Below are positions 19,514 to 27,697 of a stretch of 62,158 nucleotides of DNA, one piece after another (the stretch's first letter is position 1; every line of letters begins with the position of its first letter). The notes beneath the pieces are model-generated. The model made no database searches. It worked only from the letters and a program-made list of their open reading frames with translations, and was not told where the DNA came from. The stretch spans positions 1 to 62,158 of the forward strand of contig JAQSYQ010000013.1 of assembly GCA_029256015.1 (NCBI GenBank), given 5' to 3'. The translations under genes were made by a program, and so were the position numbers. The stretch is from Gammaproteobacteria bacterium. GTDB taxonomy: Bacteria; Pseudomonadota; Gammaproteobacteria; Francisellales; CACEW01.

Positions 19514-20960
19514 TTCCGACCTGTATTTAGCTTTATGGCAAACCATCTACATGGTGTTTATATCCAGTTTCTTGAGTATTGTATTAGGCTTAATGCTTGG
19601 GGTGGCTTTATTTATCACTCGCCCAAAGCAATTTTTGGCTTTCCCCGCGCTTAATAGACTGCTGAGTGTCATTGTTAATATCACCCGCTCGGTGCCTTTT
19701 GTCATATTGATGATCGGGATTATTCCATTGACTCGGTTTCTGGTGGGAAGCTCTATCGGCACCAATGCAGCCATTGTTCCTTTAACCCTGGCAGCGATTC
19801 CTTTTTTTGCCAGAGTTGCTGAAACTTCACTGTCTGAGGTGGATAGTGGATTAATAGAGGCCGCTCAGGCAATGGGGGCGTCTCCTTGGCAAATTATTTT
19901 AAAAGTGCTGATCCCTGAGGCTTTGCCTGGCCTGATTTCAGGGGCGACTTTGACCATTATCAGTTTAATTGGCTATTCCGCGATGGCAGGAGCTGTAGGC
20001 GGCGGGGGGCTTGGAGACTTGGCGATTCGCTACGGCTATCAAAGATTTGATGTCTGGGTCATGCTTGAAACCGTTGTAATCCTGGTGATTTTGGTGCAGC
20101 TAGTCCAAATGTTGGGAGATTATTCAACTAAGTTTAGGAGCTTAAAAGGCTTTGCTTGGCTTAGTGCTGCATTATGGTTTTTCTGTGTGGCTGCTATGCT
20201 GTATTCACTGATGGCTACTCCTAAACAGGACACTTTAAGAGTTGGGGTGATGTCTGGAGCCCAAGAGCAGATTATGCAGGTGGCACAAGAAGTCGCAGCC
20301 AAGCAATATAACTTGAATCTGCAAGTCGTGACTTTTGATGACTACGTGTTGCCTAATACTGCGCTTAATTCCGGCAATATCGATGCCAATATATTTCAGA
20401 CCGTTCCTTACCTTAATGCGCAAATAGCACAAAGGCATTACGACATTAGCGGGATTGCCAAAACCTTTGTCTATCCAATGGGCCTTTTTTCCAACAAGTA
20501 TTCTAATGTAAATGCATTGCCTTATGGAGCTCTGATCGCGATTCCCAATGACCCCAGCAATGAGGGCAGGGCTTTATTGTTGCTGCAAACAGCAGGCTTA
20601 ATTAAGCTTAAACCCCAAGCTGGTTTAATGGCCACCCCTGCTGATATCACAAATAACCCTAAAAATTTGCAGTTCAAAGTGCTAGATGCTGCCAGTATTC
20701 CAAGGGCGTTGCCTGATGTGGATTTAGCGGCCATTACCAACGATTATGTGGCGCCAGCAGGGCTTAACCTTGCAGAGGCCTTGTTCAAAGAAAATGCTAA
20801 TGTGCCTTATGCCAATATCATCGTAGTGCAGACTCAACAGCAAAATAATCCCATTTTCCAAAAGCTAATTGCAATCATGCACTCGCCTCAAGTCGTGCAA
20901 GCTACAGAGCAGGCCTATCCTAACGGAGCGGCCATTCCAGCCTGGGCAGCAAGCTCATGA
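19500..20960 (+). CDS. metI: MetI-MetQ fusion: methionine permease joined to its binding protein
   Basis: The first ~215 of 486 residues are a MetI permease, with the ATPase-coupling loop EAAQAMGASPWQIILKVLIP and five to six helices. Then an extra hydrophobic helix (about 218-240, LSAALWFFCVAAMLYSLMAT) leads into a full MetQ/NlpA binding domain. That domain starts TLRVGVMSGAQEQIM and includes NSGNIDANIFQTVPYL and AIPNDPSNEGRALLLL. The usual lipoprotein signal is replaced by the tether to the permease. It makes a compact two-gene importer with metN. tsaB overlaps its end by 4 bases. Confidence 0.92.
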   Translation: MFLINSDLYLALWQTIYMVFISSFLSIVLGLMLGVALFITRPKQFLAFPALNRLLSVIVNITRSVPFVILMIGIIPLTRFLVGSSIGTNAAIVPLTLAAIPFFARVAETSLSEVDSGLIEAAQAMGASPWQIILKVLIPEALPGLISGATLTIISLIGYSAMAGAVGGGGLGDLAIRYGYQRFDVWVMLETVVILVILVQLVQMLGDYSTKFRSLKGFAWLSAALWFFCVAAMLYSLMATPKQDTLRVGVMSGAQEQIMQVAQEVAAKQYNLNLQVVTFDDYVLPNTALNSGNIDANIFQTVPYLNAQIAQRHYDISGIAKTFVYPMGLFSNKYSNVNALPYGALIAIPNDPSNEGRALLLLQTAGLIKLKPQAGLMATPADITNNPKNLQFKVLDAASIPRALPDVDLAAITNDYVAPAGLNLAEALFKENANVPYANIIVVQTQQQNNPIFQKLIAIMHSPQVVQATEQAYPNGAAIPAWAASS

Positions 20961-21568
20961 AGCCAAATATTTTAGCTTTTGATACTTCAACAGACAGCTG
21001 CACGGTGGCTTTGCAGGCGAATGGCAAAGCATATTCAAGACATAGCATTGAGCCTCGCAAACACAACGAGCTTTTATTGCCGATGATCGATGCTCTGCTA
21101 AAAGAAGCTAAACTTAGCTTTGCTCAATTGGATGCCATTGCTTTTGGAGCAGGGCCGGGAAGTTTTGTCGGAGTGAGAATTGCTGTCGCAGTGGCCCAAG
21201 GTTTGGCTTTTGCTGCAAACAAACCTGTGATCACAATTTCCAGTTTGCAGGCTATGGCACAAACGGCTTTTCGAGAGTCCACTATAAGAAAAGCCCAGCT
21301 GATCGTCGATGCCAGAATGCAGCAAGCCTATATTGGCTTATATGAAGAACATAGCGGCTTAATGCTGCCGGTAAAACCTGATTCCATTCAAGCTTTCGAT
21401 CAAGTTGTTTTAGAATCGAGATTTGAAAAAATAGAAATCCTGCCAAATGCTATCGATATTTTGCCTTTGGCAGAACATGAATATGCGCAAGGAAATCTGT
21501 TAAAAGCAGACCAAGCTCTACCCCTATACTTGGATGAAGCCAAGCAATGGAAAAAGCTTACTAATTAG
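20957..21568 (+). CDS. tsaB: tRNA threonylcarbamoyladenosine synthesis protein TsaB
   Basis: TsaB partners TsaD and TsaE in making t6A37 on tRNAs that read ANN codons. Visible are NILAFDTSTDSCTVAL, RKHNELLLPMI and FGAGPGSFVGVRIAVAVAQG, which define the family. The length of 203 residues is slightly short but normal. It overlaps the MetI-MetQ stop by 4 bases, and its stop directly meets the stop of a convergent small gene. Confidence 0.93.
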   Translation: MKPNILAFDTSTDSCTVALQANGKAYSRHSIEPRKHNELLLPMIDALLKEAKLSFAQLDAIAFGAGPGSFVGVRIAVAVAQGLAFAANKPVITISSLQAMAQTAFRESTIRKAQLIVDARMQQAYIGLYEEHSGLMLPVKPDSIQAFDQVVLESRFEKIEILPNAIDILPLAEHEYAQGNLLKADQALPLYLDEAKQWKKLTN

Positions 21569-21805
21569 TTATTGTCCAGGAGTGAAAGGTCTTGAGTCTC
21601 TTGGAGGGCTAGAGTGCTGAGCAGTTGGCCTACTATTAGAAACGGGTGTCTGAGGCCGTAATTCACCTGCAGGTAAAAGAATGGGAATATAGCCCTCAGG
21701 TTCGCGATCAAGTATTTGCCAAAGAGTTAATGCAGGGGATAAGGGAGGGCGTATTTTATCCTCGGGAAGCATAACTTCTTTCAAGCGATTTGATTTATCA
21801 GGCAT
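21569..21805 (-). CDS. Small proline-rich protein, unknown
   Basis: This 78-residue frame is Pro/Arg/Ser-rich (IRPPLSPALTLW, ILLPAGELRPQTP). I do not recognise it. It starts 13 bases after the stop of another small gene on the same strand with only a weak ribosome-binding site (GAGAA), so it may be translated by coupling. It could also be a decayed or frameshifted tail of its neighbour. Confidence 0.35.
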   Translation of the reverse strand: MPDKSNRLKEVMLPEDKIRPPLSPALTLWQILDREPEGYIPILLPAGELRPQTPVSNSRPTAQHSSPPRDSRPFTPGQ

Positions 21806-21818
21806 GACGAATTCTCAG

Positions 21819-22193
21819 CTATTCAGTGCCAGGGGCTAGATCAGCTGCTTGTGCTTGTTGCCCGTCGACAACGGCACTAAACCAGGGGGTTGCAGTTGCA
21901 TCATGGTTCAAGAGGAGATTGGCTCCAGGCCGAAGAAGGCGTGCTATTTGTTCAGGCGTTAAACTATCAACCCATCTGCGGATGTTGTAATTAACCCCAG
22001 GTCGAAGAAGACGTGCTAATATTTCAGGCGTTAAGTTAAGGTTATGATTATGATTAATATTTTCTGAGTCTAATGAGTTTTTATTTTGCTCCACTAAAGC
22101 ACCTGTATCTAGTGTTAGGTATGAGTTTTGTATAAGCTTAAGGATAAAGTTACTATCTGTAGTTGTAGAAAGATTTCTATCATTCGCGTTCAT
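21819..22193 (-). CDS. Small protein with two LTPE-type repeats, unknown
   Basis: The 124-residue protein contains a repeated 15-residue unit: LTPEILARLLRPGVN and LTPEQIARLLRPGAN, separated by about 13 residues. I chose the ATG at 22193, because AGGAGA lies 4 bases upstream; a longer frame starts at 22217. A TATAAT box is visible on the minus strand at about 22240-22245. There is no signal peptide. Function is unknown; the LARLLRPG(A/V)N repeat recalls the short helix-loop units of ankyrin-like proteins but is too short to assign. Confidence 0.5.
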   Translation of the reverse strand: MNANDRNLSTTTDSNFILKLIQNSYLTLDTGALVEQNKNSLDSENINHNHNLNLTPEILARLLRPGVNYNIRRWVDSLTPEQIARLLRPGANLLLNHDATATPWFSAVVDGQQAQAADLAPGTE

Positions 22194-22301
22194 AAGCTCT
22201 CCTAAGCGATTATTCAAACATTTCCATAAGCTGGAATTATACTGAATTTCTTGCCGGGATGTGATAAAATGCCAACCATTTTCTGAATGGTTTAGGTGAA
22301 T

Positions 22302-24035
22302 ATGGAAAACCCAAAAATGTTAACCACTTACAAGCGCCTGCTGGGCTATATCAAGCCAATGCTGGGAGCGCTTTTAATTGCCTTTGTAGGAAATACGATG
22401 TATGCCGCCGTCGATTCCTATATCACCTATTTAATTAAGCCTATCATCAATGACGGATTTGTGGCAGGGGACCATCGCTTTTTGGCTATGCTGCCGCTTA
22501 TGGTAATCGGCCTGTTTTTGGTAAGAGGAACTGCTGGAGTCTGTTCTACCTACTTTATGGGCTATGTCAGCCGTAAAATTGTGCTTATTTTCCGTCAGCA
22601 GATGTTTCATAAGTTGATGAAGTTGCCCGCGAGCTACTTTGATTTAGCGGCCTCAGGAAAGCTCCTGTCTAAAATTACTTATAACGTAGATCAGGTTACC
22701 CAGGCAACGGGAGATACGCTAACGACTTTGGTACGCCAGGGCTTTACCTTGATAGGCCTGGTTGTGGTAATGTTTGTCATTAGCTGGAAATTTACTTTAA
22801 TCACTTTTTTAATTCTGCCTTTTGTTATTTTCTTTGTGAAATATGTCAGCACCCGCTTTAGAAAGCTGTCCCGCCGTATTCAAAACGGGATGGGGGACGT
22901 GGTGCACTTGGCTGAAGAAAGCGTGGTGGGTTATAGAGAAATCAAGATTTTTGGAGCAGAGCAGCAACAAAATACTTATTTTGATAAGGCGGTGACTTAC
23001 AACTTCATTCAAGAAATGAAAATGAACCTGACCAATGCCTTAAACTCTCCTGTGATTCAGTTTCTCTGCTCATTAATGCTGGCCTTGGTGATTTACCTTT
23101 CGGTAGGCCGCAATGCTCATGTTATCTCGGCGGGAAGCTTTGTGGCCTTTTTCACTGCAATGGGTTCTGCTTTAAAACCCGTGCGAGACTTAAGCCAAAT
23201 CAATAACAATATTTCACGAGGAGTGACTGCGGCTGAAAGCATATTTGAGCTTTTGGACGAGCCTGATGAAATCAATTCGGGAGACAAAACCTTAAGCAAT
23301 GTAAAAGGCGAAATTGAGATTAGCAACGTAAGCTTTAGATACCGCCCTGAAGCTGAGTGGGCTTTGAAAAATATTAGCCTTTCAATTCCAGCGGGCAAAA
23401 CCATTGCCTTTGTGGGAAGAAGTGGCTCTGGTAAAAGTACATTGATGAGCTTAATCGGCCGTTTTTATCAGCCAACTGAGGGCCAAATTTTATTGGATGG
23501 AGTGGATATTCAGTCATTAGAACTTGCTAATCTTCGTTCTCATATCGCACTGGTTTCTCAGCATGTGACTCTGTTCGATAATAGTATTTTTCACAACATT
23601 GCTTTTGGTGCGCGTAATAACGCGACTGAAGCAGAGGTTATTGAAGCTTGTAAGGCCGCCCATGCCTGGGAGTTTATTCAGCATTTACCCCAAGGTTTAG
23701 AAACTCAAGTGGGTGAAAACGGCCTTAATTTATCAGGTGGGCAAAGGCAGCGAGTGGCAATTGCCAGGGCTATTTTGAAAAATGCACCGGTTTTAATACT
23801 GGATGAGGCCACCTCAGCTTTGGACAATGAATCAGAAAGAGCCATACAACAAGCCTTGGAAACACTGAAGCAGGGCCGAACTACTTTGATAGTGGCCCAT
23901 CGCTTAAGCACCATTGAGCAGGCTGATGTCATCGTAGTAATGGAGCATGGCCGAATCATGGAAATGGGCAATCATGAAAGCTTAATGAAAGACCAGGGTA
24001 TTTATGCTCAACTTCATAAGGCTAATCTTAATTAG
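22302..24035 (+). CDS. msbA: Lipid A export ATP-binding/permease protein MsbA
   Basis: This half-transporter flips lipid A-core across the inner membrane. Six membrane helices fill about residues 1-310. The nucleotide-binding domain has Walker A GRSGSGKST, the LSGGQRQRVAIARAI signature and Walker B VLILDEATSALD. The 577-residue length and the LIKPIINDGF segment near the N-terminus match MsbA rather than peptide exporters. The start is uncertain: GTG at 22296 and ATG at 22302 are both in frame. coaX follows after 9 bases. Confidence 0.9.
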   Translation: MENPKMLTTYKRLLGYIKPMLGALLIAFVGNTMYAAVDSYITYLIKPIINDGFVAGDHRFLAMLPLMVIGLFLVRGTAGVCSTYFMGYVSRKIVLIFRQQMFHKLMKLPASYFDLAASGKLLSKITYNVDQVTQATGDTLTTLVRQGFTLIGLVVVMFVISWKFTLITFLILPFVIFFVKYVSTRFRKLSRRIQNGMGDVVHLAEESVVGYREIKIFGAEQQQNTYFDKAVTYNFIQEMKMNLTNALNSPVIQFLCSLMLALVIYLSVGRNAHVISAGSFVAFFTAMGSALKPVRDLSQINNNISRGVTAAESIFELLDEPDEINSGDKTLSNVKGEIEISNVSFRYRPEAEWALKNISLSIPAGKTIAFVGRSGSGKSTLMSLIGRFYQPTEGQILLDGVDIQSLELANLRSHIALVSQHVTLFDNSIFHNIAFGARNNATEAEVIEACKAAHAWEFIQHLPQGLETQVGENGLNLSGGQRQRVAIARAILKNAPVLILDEATSALDNESERAIQQALETLKQGRTTLIVAHRLSTIEQADVIVVMEHGRIMEMGNHESLMKDQGIYAQLHKANLN

Positions 24036-24044
24036 GAGAGCAAG

Positions 24045-24815
24045 ATGCTGCTATGCCTGGATATTGGTAATACTCAAGTTTACGCAGGCCTATTTGAAGG
24101 CAATAAAATTTTACTGCGGTTTAGGCGGACTTCTAAAGATCAGGCATCTTCTGATGAATATGGAATATTTCTGCGTACTGCTCTAAGGGAAAATGGCTTT
24201 GATCCTGCCGCAGTTAAGCATATTGTGATGTCTTCTGTTGTGCCTGAAATCAACCACTCGGTCGCTTCTGCTTGCATCAAGTATTTTAACGTCAGGCCGA
24301 TGATAATGGACCAGTCTGTTAAAACCGGTTTAAAAGTTTGCATAGACACCCCGGACGAGCTTGGGGGCGATTTATTGGCAAATGCGGTCGGGGCGGTTCA
24401 TTTATATCCGAATCAGAATTTGGTGGTATTTGATTTTGGTACGGCCAATACAGGTTGTGTGATCAATGCCAAAGGCGAGTATCTAGGCGGAGTAATTACT
24501 CCCGGGCTCAGGCTGTCGATGGCGGCTTTGGAGCAACAAACTGCTCAATTGCCTACCGTTGAAATTAAAGTGCCTGAAGTCATTGTCGGCAAAAATACCC
24601 CTCAATATATTCAGTCAGGCTTATTTTACAGCGCTTTGGGCATGGTCAAAGAAGTCGTTAATCATGTTAAGCAAAAAGAATTTATGGGGCAAAAAGTGCT
24701 TGTCGTTGGCACAGGCGGCTTTTCAAGGCTATTTGAAAAAGCCGGAATTTTTGACGTGATTGAGCCTGATTTGGTCTTAATCGGTCTTCAGCAAGTCTAT
24801 AAAATGAACGTTTAA
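24045..24815 (+). CDS. coaX: Type III pantothenate kinase CoaX
   Basis: CoaX makes the first committed step of coenzyme A synthesis. The acetate-kinase-fold motifs are visible: MLLCLDIGNTQVYAGLF (phosphate 1), VFDFGTANTGCVINAKG (phosphate 2 region) and VGTGGFSRLF (adenosine region). The 256-residue protein has an AGGAGA site. It sits 9 bases after msbA and meets the convergent ankyrin gene, sharing 4 bases. Confidence 0.94.
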   Translation: MLLCLDIGNTQVYAGLFEGNKILLRFRRTSKDQASSDEYGIFLRTALRENGFDPAAVKHIVMSSVVPEINHSVASACIKYFNVRPMIMDQSVKTGLKVCIDTPDELGGDLLANAVGAVHLYPNQNLVVFDFGTANTGCVINAKGEYLGGVITPGLRLSMAALEQQTAQLPTVEIKVPEVIVGKNTPQYIQSGLFYSALGMVKEVVNHVKQKEFMGQKVLVVGTGGFSRLFEKAGIFDVIEPDLVLIGLQQVYKMNV

Positions 24816-26146
24816 AGTTCTCTTACCCGGCGCGCATGCGGCGTACGACACTTCTGCTGTCTTGGGCTGAGAGCAAGCTTAGCAAGAACCAGACTTGAAG
24901 GGCTTTTATGAGCCGGGCTCATTGGGTTAAACTCCAGTCGGCGAGGGGTCATGCTGAAGTGGACCAGAGGCTGTTTAACATCCACGGTTAGAACAGGGCT
25001 TGGCGGGCATTTTGGCGCCTTGTTAATATAATCCACTAGATCAGAGTGCCCGGCTTCTTTTGCAATATCGGCTATGCTTTGGGATTTATTGTTCTTGACA
25101 TGAAAATCAGCCCCATAATACCGCAGCAGTTTAATGGTTTCCATCTCACAGCGCATGCTTGCTGCTCGAAGGATTGCTGTATTTCCTTGGTCTGTTCTGT
25201 CGTTGACCAAAGCGCCATTATCAAGTAAATATCTCATAACATCGCGATGGTTGCCTACGGTAGCCAGCATCAAAGCATTGTTATTTCTATACATGAAGTT
25301 GATTTTTGCTCCGGCTTCATGCAGTAACTTGACCATTTCTAGATTGCCGCGCTTTGCTGCTTCCATAAGAGCGGTCATGTTATAGCTGTTAAGCTTGTCG
25401 ATCTGGACTGGCTGGGAAAGAAGCTTTCCGGCAGCCTCTACGTCATTGTTTCTTACAGCTTGGTCCAATAGCTTTGTATTAATTTGTCTTTGAATACTTT
25501 TGGCTAGAGGGATAAGCCCTTTGTTTTGAGCAATATCAACAGCTGTTTGGCCCTTATGATTAGAGAGGCTTAGGTCTACCTCATTTTGCACTAAAAAGTT
25601 TAATAATTCAGCCGAACCTTGGGCTATAGCCAACATAAAGGCGGTATTTCCTTGAGCATCCTGGGCATTGATGTTAATCCCGCTTTTTATGTACAAAAGT
25701 GTTTTGACTAGCTCCACATTTTTAGTGAGCACAGCTTTATGCAGGAGGCTGCTGCCCTGTTCATCGCTTAGATTGGGGTCAACTCCTTGTTTTAACAAGG
25801 CTTTTACTGCACCAGTGTCGCCTTGGCTAATGGCATACAATATAGCTTTTGAAGCCTCGATCGAGCCGGGGTCTACTTCAAATTGTTTGGATTTTACTAG
25901 ATCAAGGGCCTGCTTTGGCTTGATAAAGGCTGATAAGATAAAAGCGGACTCATAGTCCTGGTTTGTTAGGGCATGATCTAAGCCTTGTTGAACCAGCTTT
26001 TTTTCAGAGTGGGTCTGTGCTCGAAGTTTAAGCTTATACCACTTAAGCTTGGCTTTGTTTAGCTCAAAGCCTAATAGAGAGGCACGAACAGCCTGCCTGT
26101 TTCTGTCGGTTATAGCTGAAATCAAAGTATTTCTGCTTCCCTGCAT
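24812..26146 (-). CDS. Ankyrin-repeat protein (candidate secreted effector)
   Basis: The 444-residue protein has about eight ankyrin-type repeats between residues ~85 and 370, with units such as EQGSSLLHKAVLTKNVELVK, AQGNTAFMLAIAQGSAELL and DQGNTAILRAASMRCEMETI. The C-terminus is basic (RTPHARRVREL). I chose the ATG at 26146 because GGAGGA lies seven bases upstream. A TTAA-N7-TTAA box and a -10 lie 35-66 bases upstream, resembling PmrA-controlled Dot/Icm effector promoters. No signal peptide is seen. The exact target is unknown. Confidence 0.85.
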   Translation of the reverse strand: MQGSRNTLISAITDRNRQAVRASLLGFELNKAKLKWYKLKLRAQTHSEKKLVQQGLDHALTNQDYESAFILSAFIKPKQALDLVKSKQFEVDPGSIEASKAILYAISQGDTGAVKALLKQGVDPNLSDEQGSSLLHKAVLTKNVELVKTLLYIKSGININAQDAQGNTAFMLAIAQGSAELLNFLVQNEVDLSLSNHKGQTAVDIAQNKGLIPLAKSIQRQINTKLLDQAVRNNDVEAAGKLLSQPVQIDKLNSYNMTALMEAAKRGNLEMVKLLHEAGAKINFMYRNNNALMLATVGNHRDVMRYLLDNGALVNDRTDQGNTAILRAASMRCEMETIKLLRYYGADFHVKNNKSQSIADIAKEAGHSDLVDYINKAPKCPPSPVLTVDVKQPLVHFSMTPRRLEFNPMSPAHKSPSSLVLAKLALSPRQQKCRTPHARRVREL

Positions 26147-26179
26147 GAAATGGTCCTCCATGACCCTGTTCATATAAAA

Positions 26180-26212
26180 ATTATATAGTTTAATTCTTAA
26201 GATAATATTAAG
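26180..26212 (-). promoter_or_regulatory. PmrA-like box with -10 for the ankyrin gene
   Basis: On the minus strand the sequence reads CTTAATATT-AT-CTTAAGAAT, then seven bases, then TATAAT (26185-26180). The first half-site is 9/9 and the second 6/9 against the published Legionella/Coxiella PmrA consensus (cTTAATatT-N2-cTTAATatT). It lies in the divergent ankyrin/tolC region. Confidence 0.6.
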
Positions 26213-26296
26213 AGTTTTCATTTTACTGGGCAGATAGGCTTTCGAATGCTACAATTCGCAGAATCTAATTAAAGCTTTTGGCATGAAAGGATTGTT

Positions 26297-27613
26297 ATGA
26301 AACGTTGGGTTGTGCTTGGTTTAGGACTAGGCCTATCAATACAATATGCTTTTGCTGTAGACCTAATGACGGTTTATCAACAGGCTGTTGCCAACGCTCC
26401 GGTATTGAAAAGCGATGCAGCAACCAATATGTCAGTGGCCGAAAGTGTGCCTATTAGCGCGGCAGCTTTGATGCCTCAACTGGCTTTTACTGCTGATGCT
26501 TCGCAAAACCAAGTCAAAAACTATGCGGTCAGCGCGACTTATCAAACCCAAAATTATGAATTTGAGCTTTCTCAGCAATTATTAAATATCAATAAAGTAG
26601 GCACTTTGCAAAATGCTAGGGCTACAGCTCAGGCCCAATCGGCGACTTATACTTCTCAGCAGCAAAGCTTTATTCTCACTGTGGCCACTGACTATTTTAA
26701 TATTTTAGAGGCGCAGGACAATGTCAATTCCTCGGTTGCTCAGGTCAATTTCTTGGATAAAACCCTGAAGCAAACCAAACAGAAGTTTGAGGTGGGTTTA
26801 GCAACGGATACCGATTTAAAACAGGCAGAAGCTCAATATGATGAGGCTTATGCGACCGAGCTGCAAAATGAAAATAGCCTGCAAAATGCCTATGAAGTAT
26901 TAGATGAACTGACCAACCAGCGTGAAAGCAACTTGGCCAGACTAAAACCTAATTTCCCCTTCGTCAGCCCTCATCCCGTGGATGTACAGCACTGGATTAA
27001 GTTGGCTGAAAAAAATAACGCAGCCTTACAAGCTCAGCGATACACTACTGTTGCAGCTTTAAAAAATGTGACTACCCAGGTGGGCGATCAGTTGCCAACC
27101 GTCTCTTTAGTAGGGACTTATGGGCAAACCCGATATAGCGGAAACGTGCCTAGCATTGTTTCTACCACATTTAGTCAAAAAGACGCTACGATTGGCTTGC
27201 AGCTAAACTGGACTGTGTTCCAAAGCGGCGGGCTTTATGCTGCATCCATGCAAGCTGCTAAGCAATATGAGGCGTCTGAATCGACTGAAGACAACCTTTA
27301 TTTGCAAACTATTAGCCAAACCAAGCAAGATTATTTAAGCGTTATGGCCAATATCAGCCTAGTGACAGCATATCGCCAATCTGTTCGCTCTAACGCACTT
27401 TCTTTGCAAGAGTTTGAAGCTAAATATAAAGTGGGCGATGAAACCATTGTCAATGTGTTAAATGCCGTTCAAAACCTCTATCAAGCTCAGCAAAATTTTT
27501 CACAGGCTGAATATCAGTACATTTTAAGCGGATTGCAACTAAAATTGGATGCGGGCACTTTAGGGGCGGCTGATTTGGCTTATTTAAATAGCTGGTTACA
27601 GGTAAGCCAGTAG
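26297..27613 (+). CDS. tolC: TolC-family outer-membrane efflux channel
   Basis: The 438-residue protein has a signal peptide (cleavage near YAFA/VDL) and the two-fold outer-membrane-efflux repeat. Typical features are LMTVYQQAVANAPVLKSDAA near the start, the KFEVGLATDTDLKQAEAQYD helix in the first half and EAKYKVGDETIVNVLNAVQN in the second. TolC forms the exit duct for RND, ABC and type I systems. It is divergent from the ankyrin gene. Confidence 0.92.
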   Translation: MKRWVVLGLGLGLSIQYAFAVDLMTVYQQAVANAPVLKSDAATNMSVAESVPISAAALMPQLAFTADASQNQVKNYAVSATYQTQNYEFELSQQLLNINKVGTLQNARATAQAQSATYTSQQQSFILTVATDYFNILEAQDNVNSSVAQVNFLDKTLKQTKQKFEVGLATDTDLKQAEAQYDEAYATELQNENSLQNAYEVLDELTNQRESNLARLKPNFPFVSPHPVDVQHWIKLAEKNNAALQAQRYTTVAALKNVTTQVGDQLPTVSLVGTYGQTRYSGNVPSIVSTTFSQKDATIGLQLNWTVFQSGGLYAASMQAAKQYEASESTEDNLYLQTISQTKQDYLSVMANISLVTAYRQSVRSNALSLQEFEAKYKVGDETIVNVLNAVQNLYQAQQNFSQAEYQYILSGLQLKLDAGTLGAADLAYLNSWLQVSQ

Positions 27614-27648
27614 GATCCTTCGACAAGCTTGGGATGAATCGATATAAT
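27612..27648 (+). promoter_or_regulatory. Repeat-derived promoter upstream of leucyl aminopeptidase
   Basis: The stretch GGATCCTTCGACAAGCTTGG (27613-27632) resembles a widespread short intergenic repeat. TCGACA at 27620-27625 within it lies 17 bases before TATAAT (27643-27648), giving a good promoter whose -35 is supplied by the repeat. Confidence 0.5.
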
Positions 27649-27697
27649 AAGTGGGTCATTCCAAGCCATTCTAAGCATAAAATTAAAGAGAACGATT

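Noticed and set aside
26297..27613. TolC as part of a dedicated type I secretion locus
   Set aside because: No ABC exporter or membrane-fusion protein gene is adjacent; it is better treated as a general efflux channel.
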